From: Sulfurivermis fontis
GTDB lineage: Bacteria > Pseudomonadota > Gammaproteobacteria > Thiohalomonadales > Thiohalomonadaceae
Direction of reading: 5' to 3'
Assembly: GCF_004001245.1 (NCBI RefSeq)
Contig: NZ_AP018724.1
Span: 3,154,501 to 3,218,500 of the forward strand
DNA length: 64,000 nucleotides
Positions 44,984 to 53,135 of this stretch are shown here, one piece after another (position 1 is the first letter of the stretch; each line of letters opens with the position of its first letter). The notes below the pieces were generated by a model. The model did no database searches. It had not been told where the DNA came from and saw only the letters and a program-made list of their open reading frames with translations. The position numbers were made by a program, and so were the translations under genes.

Positions 44984-46198
44984 ATGCCTGAAGAAACTCC
45001 ACGCACCAGCGGCCCGCTGCGCCGCATCCGCCGCGACGGCATCAGCTACACCCTGCTCGGCACCGCCCACGTCTCGCGCGCCAGCGCCGAGGATGTGCAC
45101 ACGCTGCTCGCCAGCGGTGACTTCGATGCCGTGGCCATCGAGCTGTGCCCGGCGCGCCATCAGGCACTGGTCAATCCGGATGTGTGGGGCCAGACCGATC
45201 TGTATCAGGTGTTCCGCCAGGGCCGCGCCGCGATGATGGCCGCCAGCCTGGCCCTCGGCGCCTACCAGCAGCGCCTGGCCGAACAGTTCAACGTGCGTCC
45301 CGGCGAGGAGATGCGCACGGCCATGGAGGGCGCGCTGCAACGCGGCCTGCCGGTGCTGCTCATCGATCGCGACGTCGGCACCACCCTGCGCCGCGTCTAC
45401 CGCAACGTGCCCTGGTGGCAGCGCCTCAACATCCTCGGCGGCCTGCTCGGCAGCGTGCTGTCGCGTGAGCAGGTGAGTGAACAGGAGATCGAGCGGCTGA
45501 AGGAAGGCGACCTGCTGGAAACCACCTTCGCCGAATTCGCCGATCGCAACACCGTGCTGTATGAGCCGCTCATCGCCGAACGCGATCAGTACATGGCGGC
45601 GCGTCTGTGTCAGGAGGCACGGCGCGACGGCTACAAGAATGTACTCGCGGTGATCGGCGCCGGCCACCTCAAGGGCATCGCCAGCCACCTGGAAACAGGC
45701 AACACCTGCGCCGACGCCGATGCCACCGTGCGGCGGCTGGAGGCGCGCCCGCCGGCCTCGCGCTGGCCGAAACTGATCCCGTGGCTGATCGTCGCGGTGA
45801 TCCTCGCCGGTTTCGGCATCGGCTTCAGCCGCAGCCCGGACCTGGGCTGGGCGATGATCTGGGACTGGCTGCTGATCAACGGCGTGCTGTCGGCACTCGG
45901 CGCGCTCATCGCGGCGGGACATCCGGCCACCGTGCTCACCGCCTTCCTCGCCGCGCCGTGGACCTCGCTCAATCCGATGATCGGCGCCGGCATGGTGGCC
46001 GGGGCGGTGGAGCTGTATTTCCGCAAGCCGCGCGTCGCCGACTTCAACAACCTGCGCCACGATGTCACCCACTGGCGCGGCTGGTGGCGCAACCGCGTCG
46101 CGCGCACCCTGCTGGTGTTCTTCCTCGCCAGCCTGGGTTCCGCCGTCGGCACCTACGTCGCCGGCTTCCTCATCTACGATCGCCTCATCGGCGGCTGA
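44984..46198 (+). CDS. TraB/PrgY family membrane protein
   Basis: 404 aa from ATG 44984; 19 upstream in-frame residues are not conserved. The N-terminal TraB domain shows GTAHVSRASAEDV, AIELCPARHQAL, DRDVGTTLRRVY, ERDQYMAARL and VIGAGHLKGIASHLE, the conserved GxxH and E/H residues of the TIKI/TraB fold. The C-terminal 130 residues hold several transmembrane helices (WLIVAVILAGFGIGF, LISALGAL-like stretches, VFFLASLGSAVGTYV). Related to pheromone-shutdown proteins; the bacterial role outside conjugation is unknown. Convergent with the exonuclease gene. Confidence 0.85.
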   Translation: MPEETPRTSGPLRRIRRDGISYTLLGTAHVSRASAEDVHTLLASGDFDAVAIELCPARHQALVNPDVWGQTDLYQVFRQGRAAMMAASLALGAYQQRLAEQFNVRPGEEMRTAMEGALQRGLPVLLIDRDVGTTLRRVYRNVPWWQRLNILGGLLGSVLSREQVSEQEIERLKEGDLLETTFAEFADRNTVLYEPLIAERDQYMAARLCQEARRDGYKNVLAVIGAGHLKGIASHLETGNTCADADATVRRLEARPPASRWPKLIPWLIVAVILAGFGIGFSRSPDLGWAMIWDWLLINGVLSALGALIAAGHPATVLTAFLAAPWTSLNPMIGAGMVAGAVELYFRKPRVADFNNLRHDVTHWRGWWRNRVARTLLVFFLASLGSAVGTYVAGFLIYDRLIGG

Positions 46199-46202
46199 CG
46201 CA

Positions 46203-46709
46203 TCAGGGGTTGAAACACCAACCCGCCTGTTCCGCCGCAATCACGATCCGCGCGCAGGCGGCGGCATCGGAGTCGGCCCGATGGTGGACCAGTTCGATGC
46301 CGAGGTGGCGGCACACATCGGGCAGTTTGGTGGGGCGGATGTTCCACTGCGCACGCGCCAGCTGCACGGTGCAGACGAAGGGCTGCGGCGGCACGGCGAG
46401 TCCGTAACGGTTGCAACAGGCGTTGAGCACGCCCTTGTCGAAGGGCGCATTGTGGGCGGCGAGGAATTCCACCTCGCGCAGCGCCGGTGCGAATGTTGCC
46501 CAGACGGCGGCGAAGTCCGGCGCGTCCTGCACGTCGCTCCAGCGCAGGCCGTGGATGTGGGTGAAGGAAAACGTGCGCGTCGGCGGCCGGATCAGTTCAT
46601 ACAGCTGCTGCACGATGCGACCGTCCTCGACGATCACCGCCGCCAGGGCGCAGGCGCTGTCAGCGCCGTAGGTGGCGGTCTCGAAGTCGATGGCGGCGAA
46701 ACGGCTCAT
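46203..46709 (-). CDS. DnaQ-like 3'-5' exonuclease (DEDDh)
   Basis: 168 aa from the ATG at 46707-46709. DEDDh motifs are complete: AAIDFETATYG (Exo I), FLAAHNAPFDKGVL (Exo II) and HHRADSDAAACARI (Exo III with His). No polymerase or BRCT fusion is present. It resembles stand-alone DnaQ/RNase T-type exonucleases, so DNA or RNA end trimming is plausible. The start overlaps the yaeQ stop by 4 bases, so the two are coupled. Confidence 0.85.
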   Translation of the reverse strand: MSRFAAIDFETATYGADSACALAAVIVEDGRIVQQLYELIRPPTRTFSFTHIHGLRWSDVQDAPDFAAVWATFAPALREVEFLAAHNAPFDKGVLNACCNRYGLAVPPQPFVCTVQLARAQWNIRPTKLPDVCRHLGIELVHHRADSDAAACARIVIAAEQAGWCFNP

Positions 46710-47248
46710 GCCCCCTGCCAGACCTGCGGCTCGACGAGCACCGTGTCGGTGCCATTGCCCAGCCACACCTGCCCTTCCTGAATGGTGCATTGCAGGCGCA
46801 TGGTGCGGCTGACCAGCCCGGCCAGCGCCGCCGTCGCCTCCGGCGGCAGATTGCACACCTGCAGGTTGTCATGGCGCCGCAGCTCCGGCGCGCTGCGCTG
46901 CCACCACTGCTCCGCGGTGCGGCCGCCGTAGGCATACAGCACCACCTGGCGCGCGCGGTTGCAGGCCTTGCGCAGGCGCCGCTCGTCGGGCAGGCCGACA
47001 TCGATCCACAGCAGGATGTCGTCGGTAAGGCTGCGCTGCCACAGCTCCGGCTCATCGTCGGCGCACAAGCCCTTGGTGAACTGCAGCCCCTCACCGGCGT
47101 GTAGCGCAAAGGCGAGCAGGCGCACCATCATGCGCTCGTCGGTTTCCGACGGATGGCGAGCCAGGGTCAGGCTGTGGTCGGCGTAGTAGCCGCGGTCCAT
47201 ATCCGCGATCTGTAACTCGGCCTTGAAGACGGTAGCGGTGAGTGCCAT
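46706..47248 (-). CDS. yaeQ: YaeQ family protein
   Basis: 180 aa from the ATG at 47246-47248. Conserved YaeQ segments are KAELQIADMDRGYYADHSLTLARHPSETDERMMVRLLAFA, CADDEPELWQRSLTDDI, WIDVGLPDERRLRKA and the C-terminal QCTIQEGQVWL. The family has a PD-(D/E)XK-like nuclease fold, and the D/E residues in DDEPELW and WIDVG fit that site. Its biological role is poorly defined. Translationally coupled with the DEDDh exonuclease downstream, giving two nuclease-like genes in one unit. Confidence 0.9.
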   Translation of the reverse strand: MALTATVFKAELQIADMDRGYYADHSLTLARHPSETDERMMVRLLAFALHAGEGLQFTKGLCADDEPELWQRSLTDDILLWIDVGLPDERRLRKACNRARQVVLYAYGGRTAEQWWQRSAPELRRHDNLQVCNLPPEATAALAGLVSRTMRLQCTIQEGQVWLGNGTDTVLVEPQVWQGA

Positions 47249-47392
47249 GGGGACAGCCTGCCTGGGAAAGGCGCACAGTGTAGCGCGCCCGCTACAAAAA
47301 TATGTCACGCCGCGCGCCCCGGTACGTTGCCAGTACGGCGGTTTTCATCCACAGTTTTGTAGGCGGCCTCCCCCGCGACCACTCCGACCCGC

Positions 47393-48700
47393 ATGGCCCT
47401 CCTCGACAAAGAATCCGACCTTACCCGCCACTCCTACTACGAGGCGACGGTGGCGCGCCCCCCCGTGGCGGCGCCGCTGAGGGGATCTCACACAGCGGAC
47501 GTCTGCGTGGTGGGCGGCGGCTATGCCGGGCTGGCGGCGGCGCTGGAGCTGGCGCAACGCGGCTATCGCGTCACCCTGCTGGAGGCGCGCCGCCTGGGCT
47601 GGGGCGCCTCGGGCCGCAACGGCGGACAGGTGCTGGCGGGCTACGGCTTCGCCGGCCTGGAGGCCATCGAGGTGCAACTGCCGCGGGAAGAGGCGCGCCG
47701 CGCCTGGGACATCTCCATCGCGGGGCTGCACTGGCTGCGGGAAACCATCGCGCAGCAGGGCATCGACTGCGAATACACCGCCGGCCATCTCAGCCTCGCC
47801 ATCGGCCGGCGCAAGGCCCATGCCCTGGAACACTGGGTGCAGCACCTGGCGCAGCGCTACGACTACCAGCTGCAAGCCATTGCGCACGCCGAGCTGGGCG
47901 ACTGGATCGCCAGCGACCATTTCCATGCCGGCGCCTTCGACCCGCTGTCCGGCCATCTGCACCCGCTCAAGTACTGCCTCGGCCTCGCCGCCGCCGCGCA
48001 ACGCGCCGGCGTACAGCTGTGCGAAAACTCTGCCGCCATCGCCGTCGAGCGCGGTACACCGGCGACCGTGAAGACCGCGCAGGGTGAGGTGCGCTGCGAC
48101 TTTGTGGTGCTGGCCGGCAACGTCTACCTGCCCGAGTTCGGCGCGCAGATCGCGCCGGAACTGGCCGCACGCATCATGCCGGTGGGCACCTACATCATCA
48201 CCACCGAGCCGTTGCCGGCGGAACTGGCGGACAGCCTGATCCGCCACCGCTCCGCCGCCTTCGACACCAACCTGGTGCTGGATTATTTCCGCGTCACCGC
48301 CGACAACCGCCTGCTGTTCGGTGGCGGCGAAAGCTACAGCACGGCGACGCCGCTCAACCTGAAGGAAAGGATGCGCCGGCGCATGGTGCAGGTGTTCCCG
48401 CAGCTGGCCGACGTCGACGTGCCCTATGTGTGGGGCGGCTTCTGCGACATCACCATGAATCAGGCGCCGGACTTCGGCCGCCTCGCCCCCAACATCTATT
48501 ACCTGCAGGGTTTCTCCGGCCACGGCCTGGCCCTCGCCGGCATGGCCGGCCGGCTCGCCGCCGAGGCCATCGCCGGCCAGGCGGAACGCTTCGACCTGCT
48601 CGCCCGCCTGCGCCACCGCCGCTTCCCCGGCGGCGAATGGCTGCGCACCCCGGCACTGGTGCTCGGCATGCTGTACTACCGTCTGCGCGACATGCTGTAG
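47393..48700 (+). CDS. FAD-dependent oxidoreductase, PuuB/OrdL-like
   Basis: 435 aa. The FAD-binding GxGxxG motif, VCVVGGGYAGLAAALELA, is near residue 38. It is followed by WGASGRNGGQVLAGYG and the C-terminal YYLQGFSGHGLALAGMAG, as in DAO-family amine oxidases such as gamma-glutamylputrescine oxidase. The N-terminal HSYYEATV is also typical. A role in putrescine or amino-acid oxidation is plausible, but no other puu gene lies nearby, so the substrate is open. A REP-like palindrome follows the gene. Confidence 0.85.
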   Translation: MALLDKESDLTRHSYYEATVARPPVAAPLRGSHTADVCVVGGGYAGLAAALELAQRGYRVTLLEARRLGWGASGRNGGQVLAGYGFAGLEAIEVQLPREEARRAWDISIAGLHWLRETIAQQGIDCEYTAGHLSLAIGRRKAHALEHWVQHLAQRYDYQLQAIAHAELGDWIASDHFHAGAFDPLSGHLHPLKYCLGLAAAAQRAGVQLCENSAAIAVERGTPATVKTAQGEVRCDFVVLAGNVYLPEFGAQIAPELAARIMPVGTYIITTEPLPAELADSLIRHRSAAFDTNLVLDYFRVTADNRLLFGGGESYSTATPLNLKERMRRRMVQVFPQLADVDVPYVWGGFCDITMNQAPDFGRLAPNIYYLQGFSGHGLALAGMAGRLAAEAIAGQAERFDLLARLRHRRFPGGEWLRTPALVLGMLYYRLRDML

Positions 48701-48721
48701 CGCGAGACACGCAGCCGGCTC

Positions 48722-48743
48722 GCAGGAACGGCTCCGCCGCGAT
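48722..48743. repeat. REP-like palindrome
   Basis: GCAGGAACGGCTCCGCCGCG lies 21 bases after the oxidoreductase stop. It matches 19 of 22 positions with GTAGGAGCGGCTCTGCCGCG in the purE-topA gap (27421). It resembles the GTAGGAGCG-type repetitive palindromes of Pseudomonas and relatives. Confidence 0.6.
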
Positions 48744-48792
48744 ACGGCGCCCGTTTCGCATGGGAAACACATAACGCGGCACAATACGCCCC

Positions 48793-49761
48793 ATGCCGGT
48801 ACCCAACGAAATCGTCATCTGCGGCCTCGACGGCGTGCTCGCGCTGATCGCGCACCGCCTGCACCACCTCTACAACGACGAAGGCGTGAAGCACTGGGAT
48901 CGCTTTCTGGAGGCCTGCGGCGACGACATGCCCAACCTGCCGCTCATCGACCGCCTCAACCAGGCGCGCGCCGAGGGCGTGCCGGTGATCCTGCTCACCG
49001 GCCGCAGCGCCAGCGTGCGCGAGCAGACCCTGGCCTGGCTGCGCCGCTGGCAGATCGGCTACGACGGGCTGTGGATGCGTCCGGCCAACGACTACAAACC
49101 GGCGGTGGACTTCAAGAGCGCGGTGATCGCGCAGCATTATCCCGACGCGACGATCCGCCGCGTCTACGAATCCGACACCCACCTCGATTTCGCCCACTGG
49201 TGCACCGAGCAGAACATCCCCTGCACCCTCATCGGCCACAACCAGGGCAACGGCGAGACGCGCGACGTGTTCGAGCTGAAGGTGGTACACCACGCCTGCG
49301 GGCACACCGTGCTGTATCCCTTCTACGGCGACGACGATTTCACCTGGCCGGATCGCCTCCAGCAGCTCGGCGAGAGCCCGTGCCGCCTGTGTCAGGTGGA
49401 GGAACAGCGCAAGGAACAACGACAGAAGAGCGAGCAGGCGCGCCACCAGGCGCAGCAACGCGGCCTGCCGCCGCTGGAGGGTTCCGACAAACAGGTGGCC
49501 TGGGCCGAGACCGTGCGCCTCAACGCCTTCGGTGCCATCGACAAGGTGCTGAAGTGGATGGAGCAGGTCAGCGCCCAGGCGGAAGAGGAGGACCCCGATC
49601 ACTGGCACATGATGCAGCAGGGGATCCACAAGGCCATCGCCTATCTGGAAAACCAGGTCGACGCCAAGTGGTGGATCGACCACCGTCACGGCATCCACAA
49701 CAGCCTCGACGGCGGCCGCGCCCTGCTGTCATCCATTGCGCAGGAGCTGGGGTTTTATTGA
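48793..49761 (+). CDS. HAD-like protein with a cysteine cluster and helical C-terminal domain
   Basis: 322 aa. The N-terminal third looks like a HAD/polynucleotide-phosphatase fold: IVICGLDGVLAL, VILLTGRSASVREQTLAWL, a Lys in NDYKPAVDFK, and YESDTHLDFAHW. In the first motif the usual nucleophilic Asp of DxDG is replaced by Gly (CGLDG), so phosphatase activity is doubtful. A cysteine/histidine cluster follows (HHACGH and CRLCQ), then a charged helical linker. The final module holds GSDKQVAWAETVR and KWWIDHRHG. I do not recognise the whole architecture; a nucleic-acid-related role is only a guess. Confidence 0.65.
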   Translation: MPVPNEIVICGLDGVLALIAHRLHHLYNDEGVKHWDRFLEACGDDMPNLPLIDRLNQARAEGVPVILLTGRSASVREQTLAWLRRWQIGYDGLWMRPANDYKPAVDFKSAVIAQHYPDATIRRVYESDTHLDFAHWCTEQNIPCTLIGHNQGNGETRDVFELKVVHHACGHTVLYPFYGDDDFTWPDRLQQLGESPCRLCQVEEQRKEQRQKSEQARHQAQQRGLPPLEGSDKQVAWAETVRLNAFGAIDKVLKWMEQVSAQAEEEDPDHWHMMQQGIHKAIAYLENQVDAKWWIDHRHGIHNSLDGGRALLSSIAQELGFY

Positions 49762-49772
49762 GTCCGGCATCA

Positions 49773-49824
49773 CGAATACGATTCGCTCCTGCCAGGCAGG
49801 TCATGCAGGAGCGAATCGTATTCG
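49773..49824. repeat. Perfect 20-bp inverted repeat between convergent genes
   Basis: Arms at 49773-49792 and 49805-49824, reading CGAATACGATTCGCTCCTGC and its exact complement, with a 12-base loop. The inner part, GCAGGAGCG, links it to the REP-like family. Placed between the stops of the HAD-like gene and the permease, it may terminate both transcripts, though no U tract follows. Confidence 0.8.
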
Positions 49825-49843
49825 CGACCGCGCCAATCGGGCG

Positions 49844-51181
49844 CTACAGGAAGTGCCGCAGGTAGAGGTACACATTGGCCAGTGCCACGCTGGCGATCAT
49901 CAGCGGCATGCCGATGAGCAGAAAGCGCAGGAAGCTGATCGGCGTGCCGGCGCGCTCCGCCAGGCCCGCGACCATCACGTTGGCCGCCGCACCCACCAGC
50001 GTGCCGTTGCCGCCGAGACAGGCGCCCAGCGCCAGCGACCACCACACCGGTTCCGCCGCCGCCATGCCGCCGAGTCCCGCCTCCATGCTGTGCACCAGCG
50101 GGATCATGGTGGCGACGAAGGGAATGTTGTCGATCACCGCCGATACCGCCGCCGACAACCACAGCGTGGTAAAGGCGGTGATCATCGGATCGCCGCCGGT
50201 GACATCCAGCAGCCCCGCCGCGAGGTGTTCCAGCAGGCCGGTGCTCTGCACGCCATGCACGATGACGAACAGGCCGATGAAGAAGAACAGCGCGCTCCAC
50301 TCCACCTCCTCCAGCGCCATGCGCACCTGCTCGGCCTGGCCGCGGCGATCCTCGCCGATGCCGGTGAGCAGCAGCAGCAGGGCGGCACCGGACATCGCCG
50401 TGGTGCCGGGGGCAATGGCGAAATGTTCGCCGATGATGAAACCGAGGATCACCAGCCCGAGCACCAGCAGCGACTGGCGCAGCAGCCGCATGTCGCGCAG
50501 GCTGCCCCGTGCGTCGAAGCGCATCACGCGCTCCTTCAGCTCCGGCGTGGTATGCAGCGAGCGGCCCCAGATGCCGTAGAGCACCAGCAGCACCAGAGCG
50601 AGCAGGAACAGGGCGATGGGGCCCAGCTGCAACAGGAAGTCATTGAAACTGAGATGGGTCGCCGAGCCGATGAGGATGTTCGGCGGATCGCCGATCAGCG
50701 TCGCCGTGCCGCCGATATTGGCGGCGAGGATCTGGCTGAACAGGAACGGATAGGGCGATACCTTCAGCTTGTCGACGATGAGCAGGGCCACCGGCACCAC
50801 CAGCAGTACCGTGGTGAGATTGTCGAGAAAGGCGGAGAACAGCGCCGTCACCAGGGCCAGCAGGATCAGGATGCCGATGGGTTCGGCGCGCGCCCTTTTC
50901 GCCGCCCAGATGGCGATGAATTCGAACACGCCGGTGCGCCGCGTGATGGCGATGATCACCATCATGCCGGCGAGCAGCGCGATGGTGTTGAAGTCGATGC
51001 CGGCGATGGCCTGGTCCTGGGTCAGCACACCGCTGAGCAGCATCGCCGCTGCCCCGAGCAGCGCCACCACCGTGCGATGGATGCGCTCGGAGAGCAGAAA
51101 GCCGTAGGCCATGACGAAGATGCCCGCCGATACGCCCAGCGGATCGAGACCGAACACTACCGTCGCTTCCGTTGCCTGCAT
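49844..51181 (-). CDS. SLC13/ArsB-NhaD superfamily permease
   Basis: 445 aa from the ATG at 51179-51181. About 11-12 transmembrane helices are present (GIFVMAYGFLLSE, TVVALLGAAAMLLSGVL, IALLAGMMVIIAITRRTG, and the re-entrant LDNLTTVLLVVPVALL and IDNIPFVATMIPL). The two repeated helical-hairpin motifs with Asp-Asn (FLDNLTT, VIDNIPF) are characteristic of the ArsB/NhaD/citrate superfamily. The transported ion could be Na+/H+, arsenite or a carboxylate; no ars genes are nearby. Its ATG overlaps the stop of the CBS-domain gene (TGATG), so the two are translationally coupled. Confidence 0.88.
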   Translation of the reverse strand: MQATEATVVFGLDPLGVSAGIFVMAYGFLLSERIHRTVVALLGAAAMLLSGVLTQDQAIAGIDFNTIALLAGMMVIIAITRRTGVFEFIAIWAAKRARAEPIGILILLALVTALFSAFLDNLTTVLLVVPVALLIVDKLKVSPYPFLFSQILAANIGGTATLIGDPPNILIGSATHLSFNDFLLQLGPIALFLLALVLLVLYGIWGRSLHTTPELKERVMRFDARGSLRDMRLLRQSLLVLGLVILGFIIGEHFAIAPGTTAMSGAALLLLLTGIGEDRRGQAEQVRMALEEVEWSALFFFIGLFVIVHGVQSTGLLEHLAAGLLDVTGGDPMITAFTTLWLSAAVSAVIDNIPFVATMIPLVHSMEAGLGGMAAAEPVWWSLALGACLGGNGTLVGAAANVMVAGLAERAGTPISFLRFLLIGMPLMIASVALANVYLYLRHFL

Positions 51182-51681
51182 CAGTATATCTTCCCGCCCG
51201 CCTGCTCCAGACGGTCGCTCCAGCACGGCTCACCGCGCAGCAGGGCGAGGATGGTAAAGAAGGAGATGGCGCCGAGCAGGCGGCCGCTGTCCGGGTCCAC
51301 CACCGGCACCACGAACTGCGTGTCGGCCAGGATGGTGTGCGCCTCGATGAGCGGCGTGTCCGGATGCACCACCTCGGCGCGCGAATCCATCACCGTACTG
51401 ATCGGCTGCTGCACCAGTTCGTCGAGCCGCTCGCGCAGCTCCTCGCGCGATTCGCGCAGGTAGCCCATGCGATCCAGGCCACGCACCATGGTCAGGTGCC
51501 TGGGCAGCAGCGCGCGCATCAGGCGCTCGCCGGAAAGAAAGCCGACGAAACGCTCCTGCCGGTCCACCACCGGCACCAGACCCATGTGCCGTTCCATGAT
51601 GAAATCGATGGCCTTGCCCAACGGTTCGTCCGCATACAGCGGTGTCGTCGTCGGATGCATCACTTCACGGCAAGTCAGCAT
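51181..51681 (-). CDS. Two-CBS-domain protein coupled to the permease
   Basis: 166 aa, a tandem CBS pair. CBS1 spans about 1-65 (VMHPTTTPLYADEPLGKAIDFIMERHMGLVPVVD, VGFLSGERLM) and CBS2 about 95-155 (VMDSRAEVVHPDTPLIEAHTILADTQFVVPVVD, LLGAISFFTIL). No catalytic domain is present. CBS pairs bind adenine nucleotides and often gate transporters. The one-base overlap with the following permease gene suggests that it senses energy or ion state for that carrier (inference). Confidence 0.88.
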   Translation of the reverse strand: MLTCREVMHPTTTPLYADEPLGKAIDFIMERHMGLVPVVDRQERFVGFLSGERLMRALLPRHLTMVRGLDRMGYLRESREELRERLDELVQQPISTVMDSRAEVVHPDTPLIEAHTILADTQFVVPVVDPDSGRLLGAISFFTILALLRGEPCWSDRLEQAGGKIY

Positions 51682-51721
51682 GGCTCTCCCCCGTCCTTTT
51701 GTCGTTTTGCACGATCGGGCT

Positions 51722-51979
51722 TTACCCGCCGGAGAATCCCGCCGCCGCCAGAAAATCGCGCAAGTGGCGGATTTCGCTCTTTTCGCAGGTGCCGCTGTGA
51801 TGCGGCTTGTGCACGAAACCCTCGACGCCGTTCAGCACCACGCGCATGCGCGCGCCATGCGCCGGTTCGATGCTGGCGCCGAGATGATGCAGCATGGACT
51901 CCACCTCGCGCCAGTGGATGTTGCCGCTCGCCGGGCCGTGCATGATGGTTTGCAGCAACTGCTCGTGCTTGTGGCTCAT
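51722..51979 (-). CDS. Solitary HicA-like protein
   Basis: 85 aa from the ATG at 51977-51979, with GGGAGG 4 bases upstream; a longer frame reaches back into the adjacent miniature element and is rejected. The pattern SHKHEQLLQTIMHG...NIHWREVESMLHHLGASIEPAHGARMRVVL...FVHKPHHS is a HicA-type double-stranded-RNA-binding-like fold. The catalytic His region of HicA toxins may correspond to FVHKPH. No hicB antitoxin gene is adjacent. Members of this subfamily commonly stand alone and may not be toxins. Confidence 0.7.
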   Translation of the reverse strand: MSHKHEQLLQTIMHGPASGNIHWREVESMLHHLGASIEPAHGARMRVVLNGVEGFVHKPHHSGTCEKSEIRHLRDFLAAAGFSGG

Positions 51980-52026
51980 GATGACCTCCCGTAGCAGTGT
52001 GACTGACCTTTGTGTCTGAAGGTTAG

Positions 52027-52179
52027 GGAAGCTCTGAATAAGTTCAGAGCTTCCGCGGCACAGGGATGTGCCGCCATTTTTCAACGACGATAAGTCGTTG
52101 AAAAATGAAGCCGAGCGAAAATCACACTTTTCGCTTGGCGTGGTCTGAGAAGTCCAGGATGGACTTATTCAGACCTTCC
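52027..52179 (+). mobile_element. IS5-type miniature element, copy 2, 153 bp (internally deleted)
   Basis: Flanked by TTAG duplications (52023-52026, 52180-52183), with ends as in copy 1. Compared with copy 1 it lacks 52 internal bases, corresponding roughly to 12323-12374, and is otherwise nearly identical. Same orientation as copy 1. It lies in the space between the HicA-like gene and the EamA transporter. The five bases preceding the duplication (GAAGG) are also the same as at copy 1. Confidence 0.88.
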
Positions 52180-52222
52180 TTAGTTGACGGCCCGGAGCGC
52201 GACCACGCACCGCTCTGCCCGG

Positions 52223-53098
52223 CTACTGGCCCGCCGCCACCGATCTGGCAAACAGGGTCAGCCCGATACCGCCGAGGATCAGCACCGCCGCCAGCACCAG
52301 GCGCAGGGTCAGCGCCTCGTCCAGCAGGACCACGCCCGCCAGCGCGGCGATGACCGGCACGGACAATTGCACCGTGGCGGCGCGGGTCGCGCTCAGCTGC
52401 GGCAGCACGCTGTACCACAGCGCATAGCCGACACCCGAGGCCAGCGCGCCCGAGATAACGGCCCACCGCAATCCCGCTGCCGACCACGTCAGGTCCCCCA
52501 GCCAGAACAGGCTCAGGACAATGGTGAGCGGGATGCTGCGCACGAAGTTGCCGGCGGTATCCGCCAGCGGGTCGGCCGAGCCGCGGCCATGCAGCGAATA
52601 GACGCCCCAGGCCACCCCCGCCGCAGCCATCAGTCCGGCCGCCAGCGGCGGCGGCGCCGTCAGGCCCGGCGACATCAGATACACCAGGCCGCCGCAGGCC
52701 GCCACCAGCCCGAGCCAGGCCAGGCCGTGGGGCCGCTCGCCGCGCCACAGGGCCACCAGCCACATGGTCGCCTGCACGCAGCCGAACAGGATCAGCGCCC
52801 CGGTCCCGGCACCCAGATCGATATAGGCAAAGGAAAATGCCGCCGCATAGGCAAACAGCATCGCCGCCGAGGCCCAACTGCCGCGCACCTCGCGCGCGCT
52901 GGCATGCCCGCTCAGCACGGCGATCAGCCACAGCATCGCGGCGCCGGACAGCAGCCGCACCGTGGTGAAGCTGGCCGGGTCGATGGCGTCGGCGCCGATG
53001 GCCGCACGCGCCAACAGCGAATTGGCGGCCAGCGGCAGCATGGTGAAGATCGTGACGGCGATGATGAAGGCCGGAGAACGCAGGGGGATGCCGGTCAT
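52223..53098 (-). CDS. EamA-family (DMT) transporter
   Basis: 291 aa with ten hydrophobic segments in two homologous EamA halves. Visible pieces are PLAANSLLARAAI near the N-terminus, LLSGAAMLWLIAVL, GAGTGALILFGCVQATMW, and in the second half AISGALASGVGYALWYSVLPQLSATRAATVQLSVPVIAALAGV. The VLLDEALTLRLVLAAVLILGGIGL ending is typical of the drug/metabolite exporter superfamily. The substrate is unknown, often an amino acid or similar metabolite. With the following LysE-type gene it makes a pair of exporter genes lying between two miniature elements. Confidence 0.88.
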   Translation of the reverse strand: MTGIPLRSPAFIIAVTIFTMLPLAANSLLARAAIGADAIDPASFTTVRLLSGAAMLWLIAVLSGHASAREVRGSWASAAMLFAYAAAFSFAYIDLGAGTGALILFGCVQATMWLVALWRGERPHGLAWLGLVAACGGLVYLMSPGLTAPPPLAAGLMAAAGVAWGVYSLHGRGSADPLADTAGNFVRSIPLTIVLSLFWLGDLTWSAAGLRWAVISGALASGVGYALWYSVLPQLSATRAATVQLSVPVIAALAGVVLLDEALTLRLVLAAVLILGGIGLTLFARSVAAGQ

Positions 53099-53135
53099 GG
53101 GCGGCTCGCGTTATCGATGGGCGGCGGCCGTGCCG

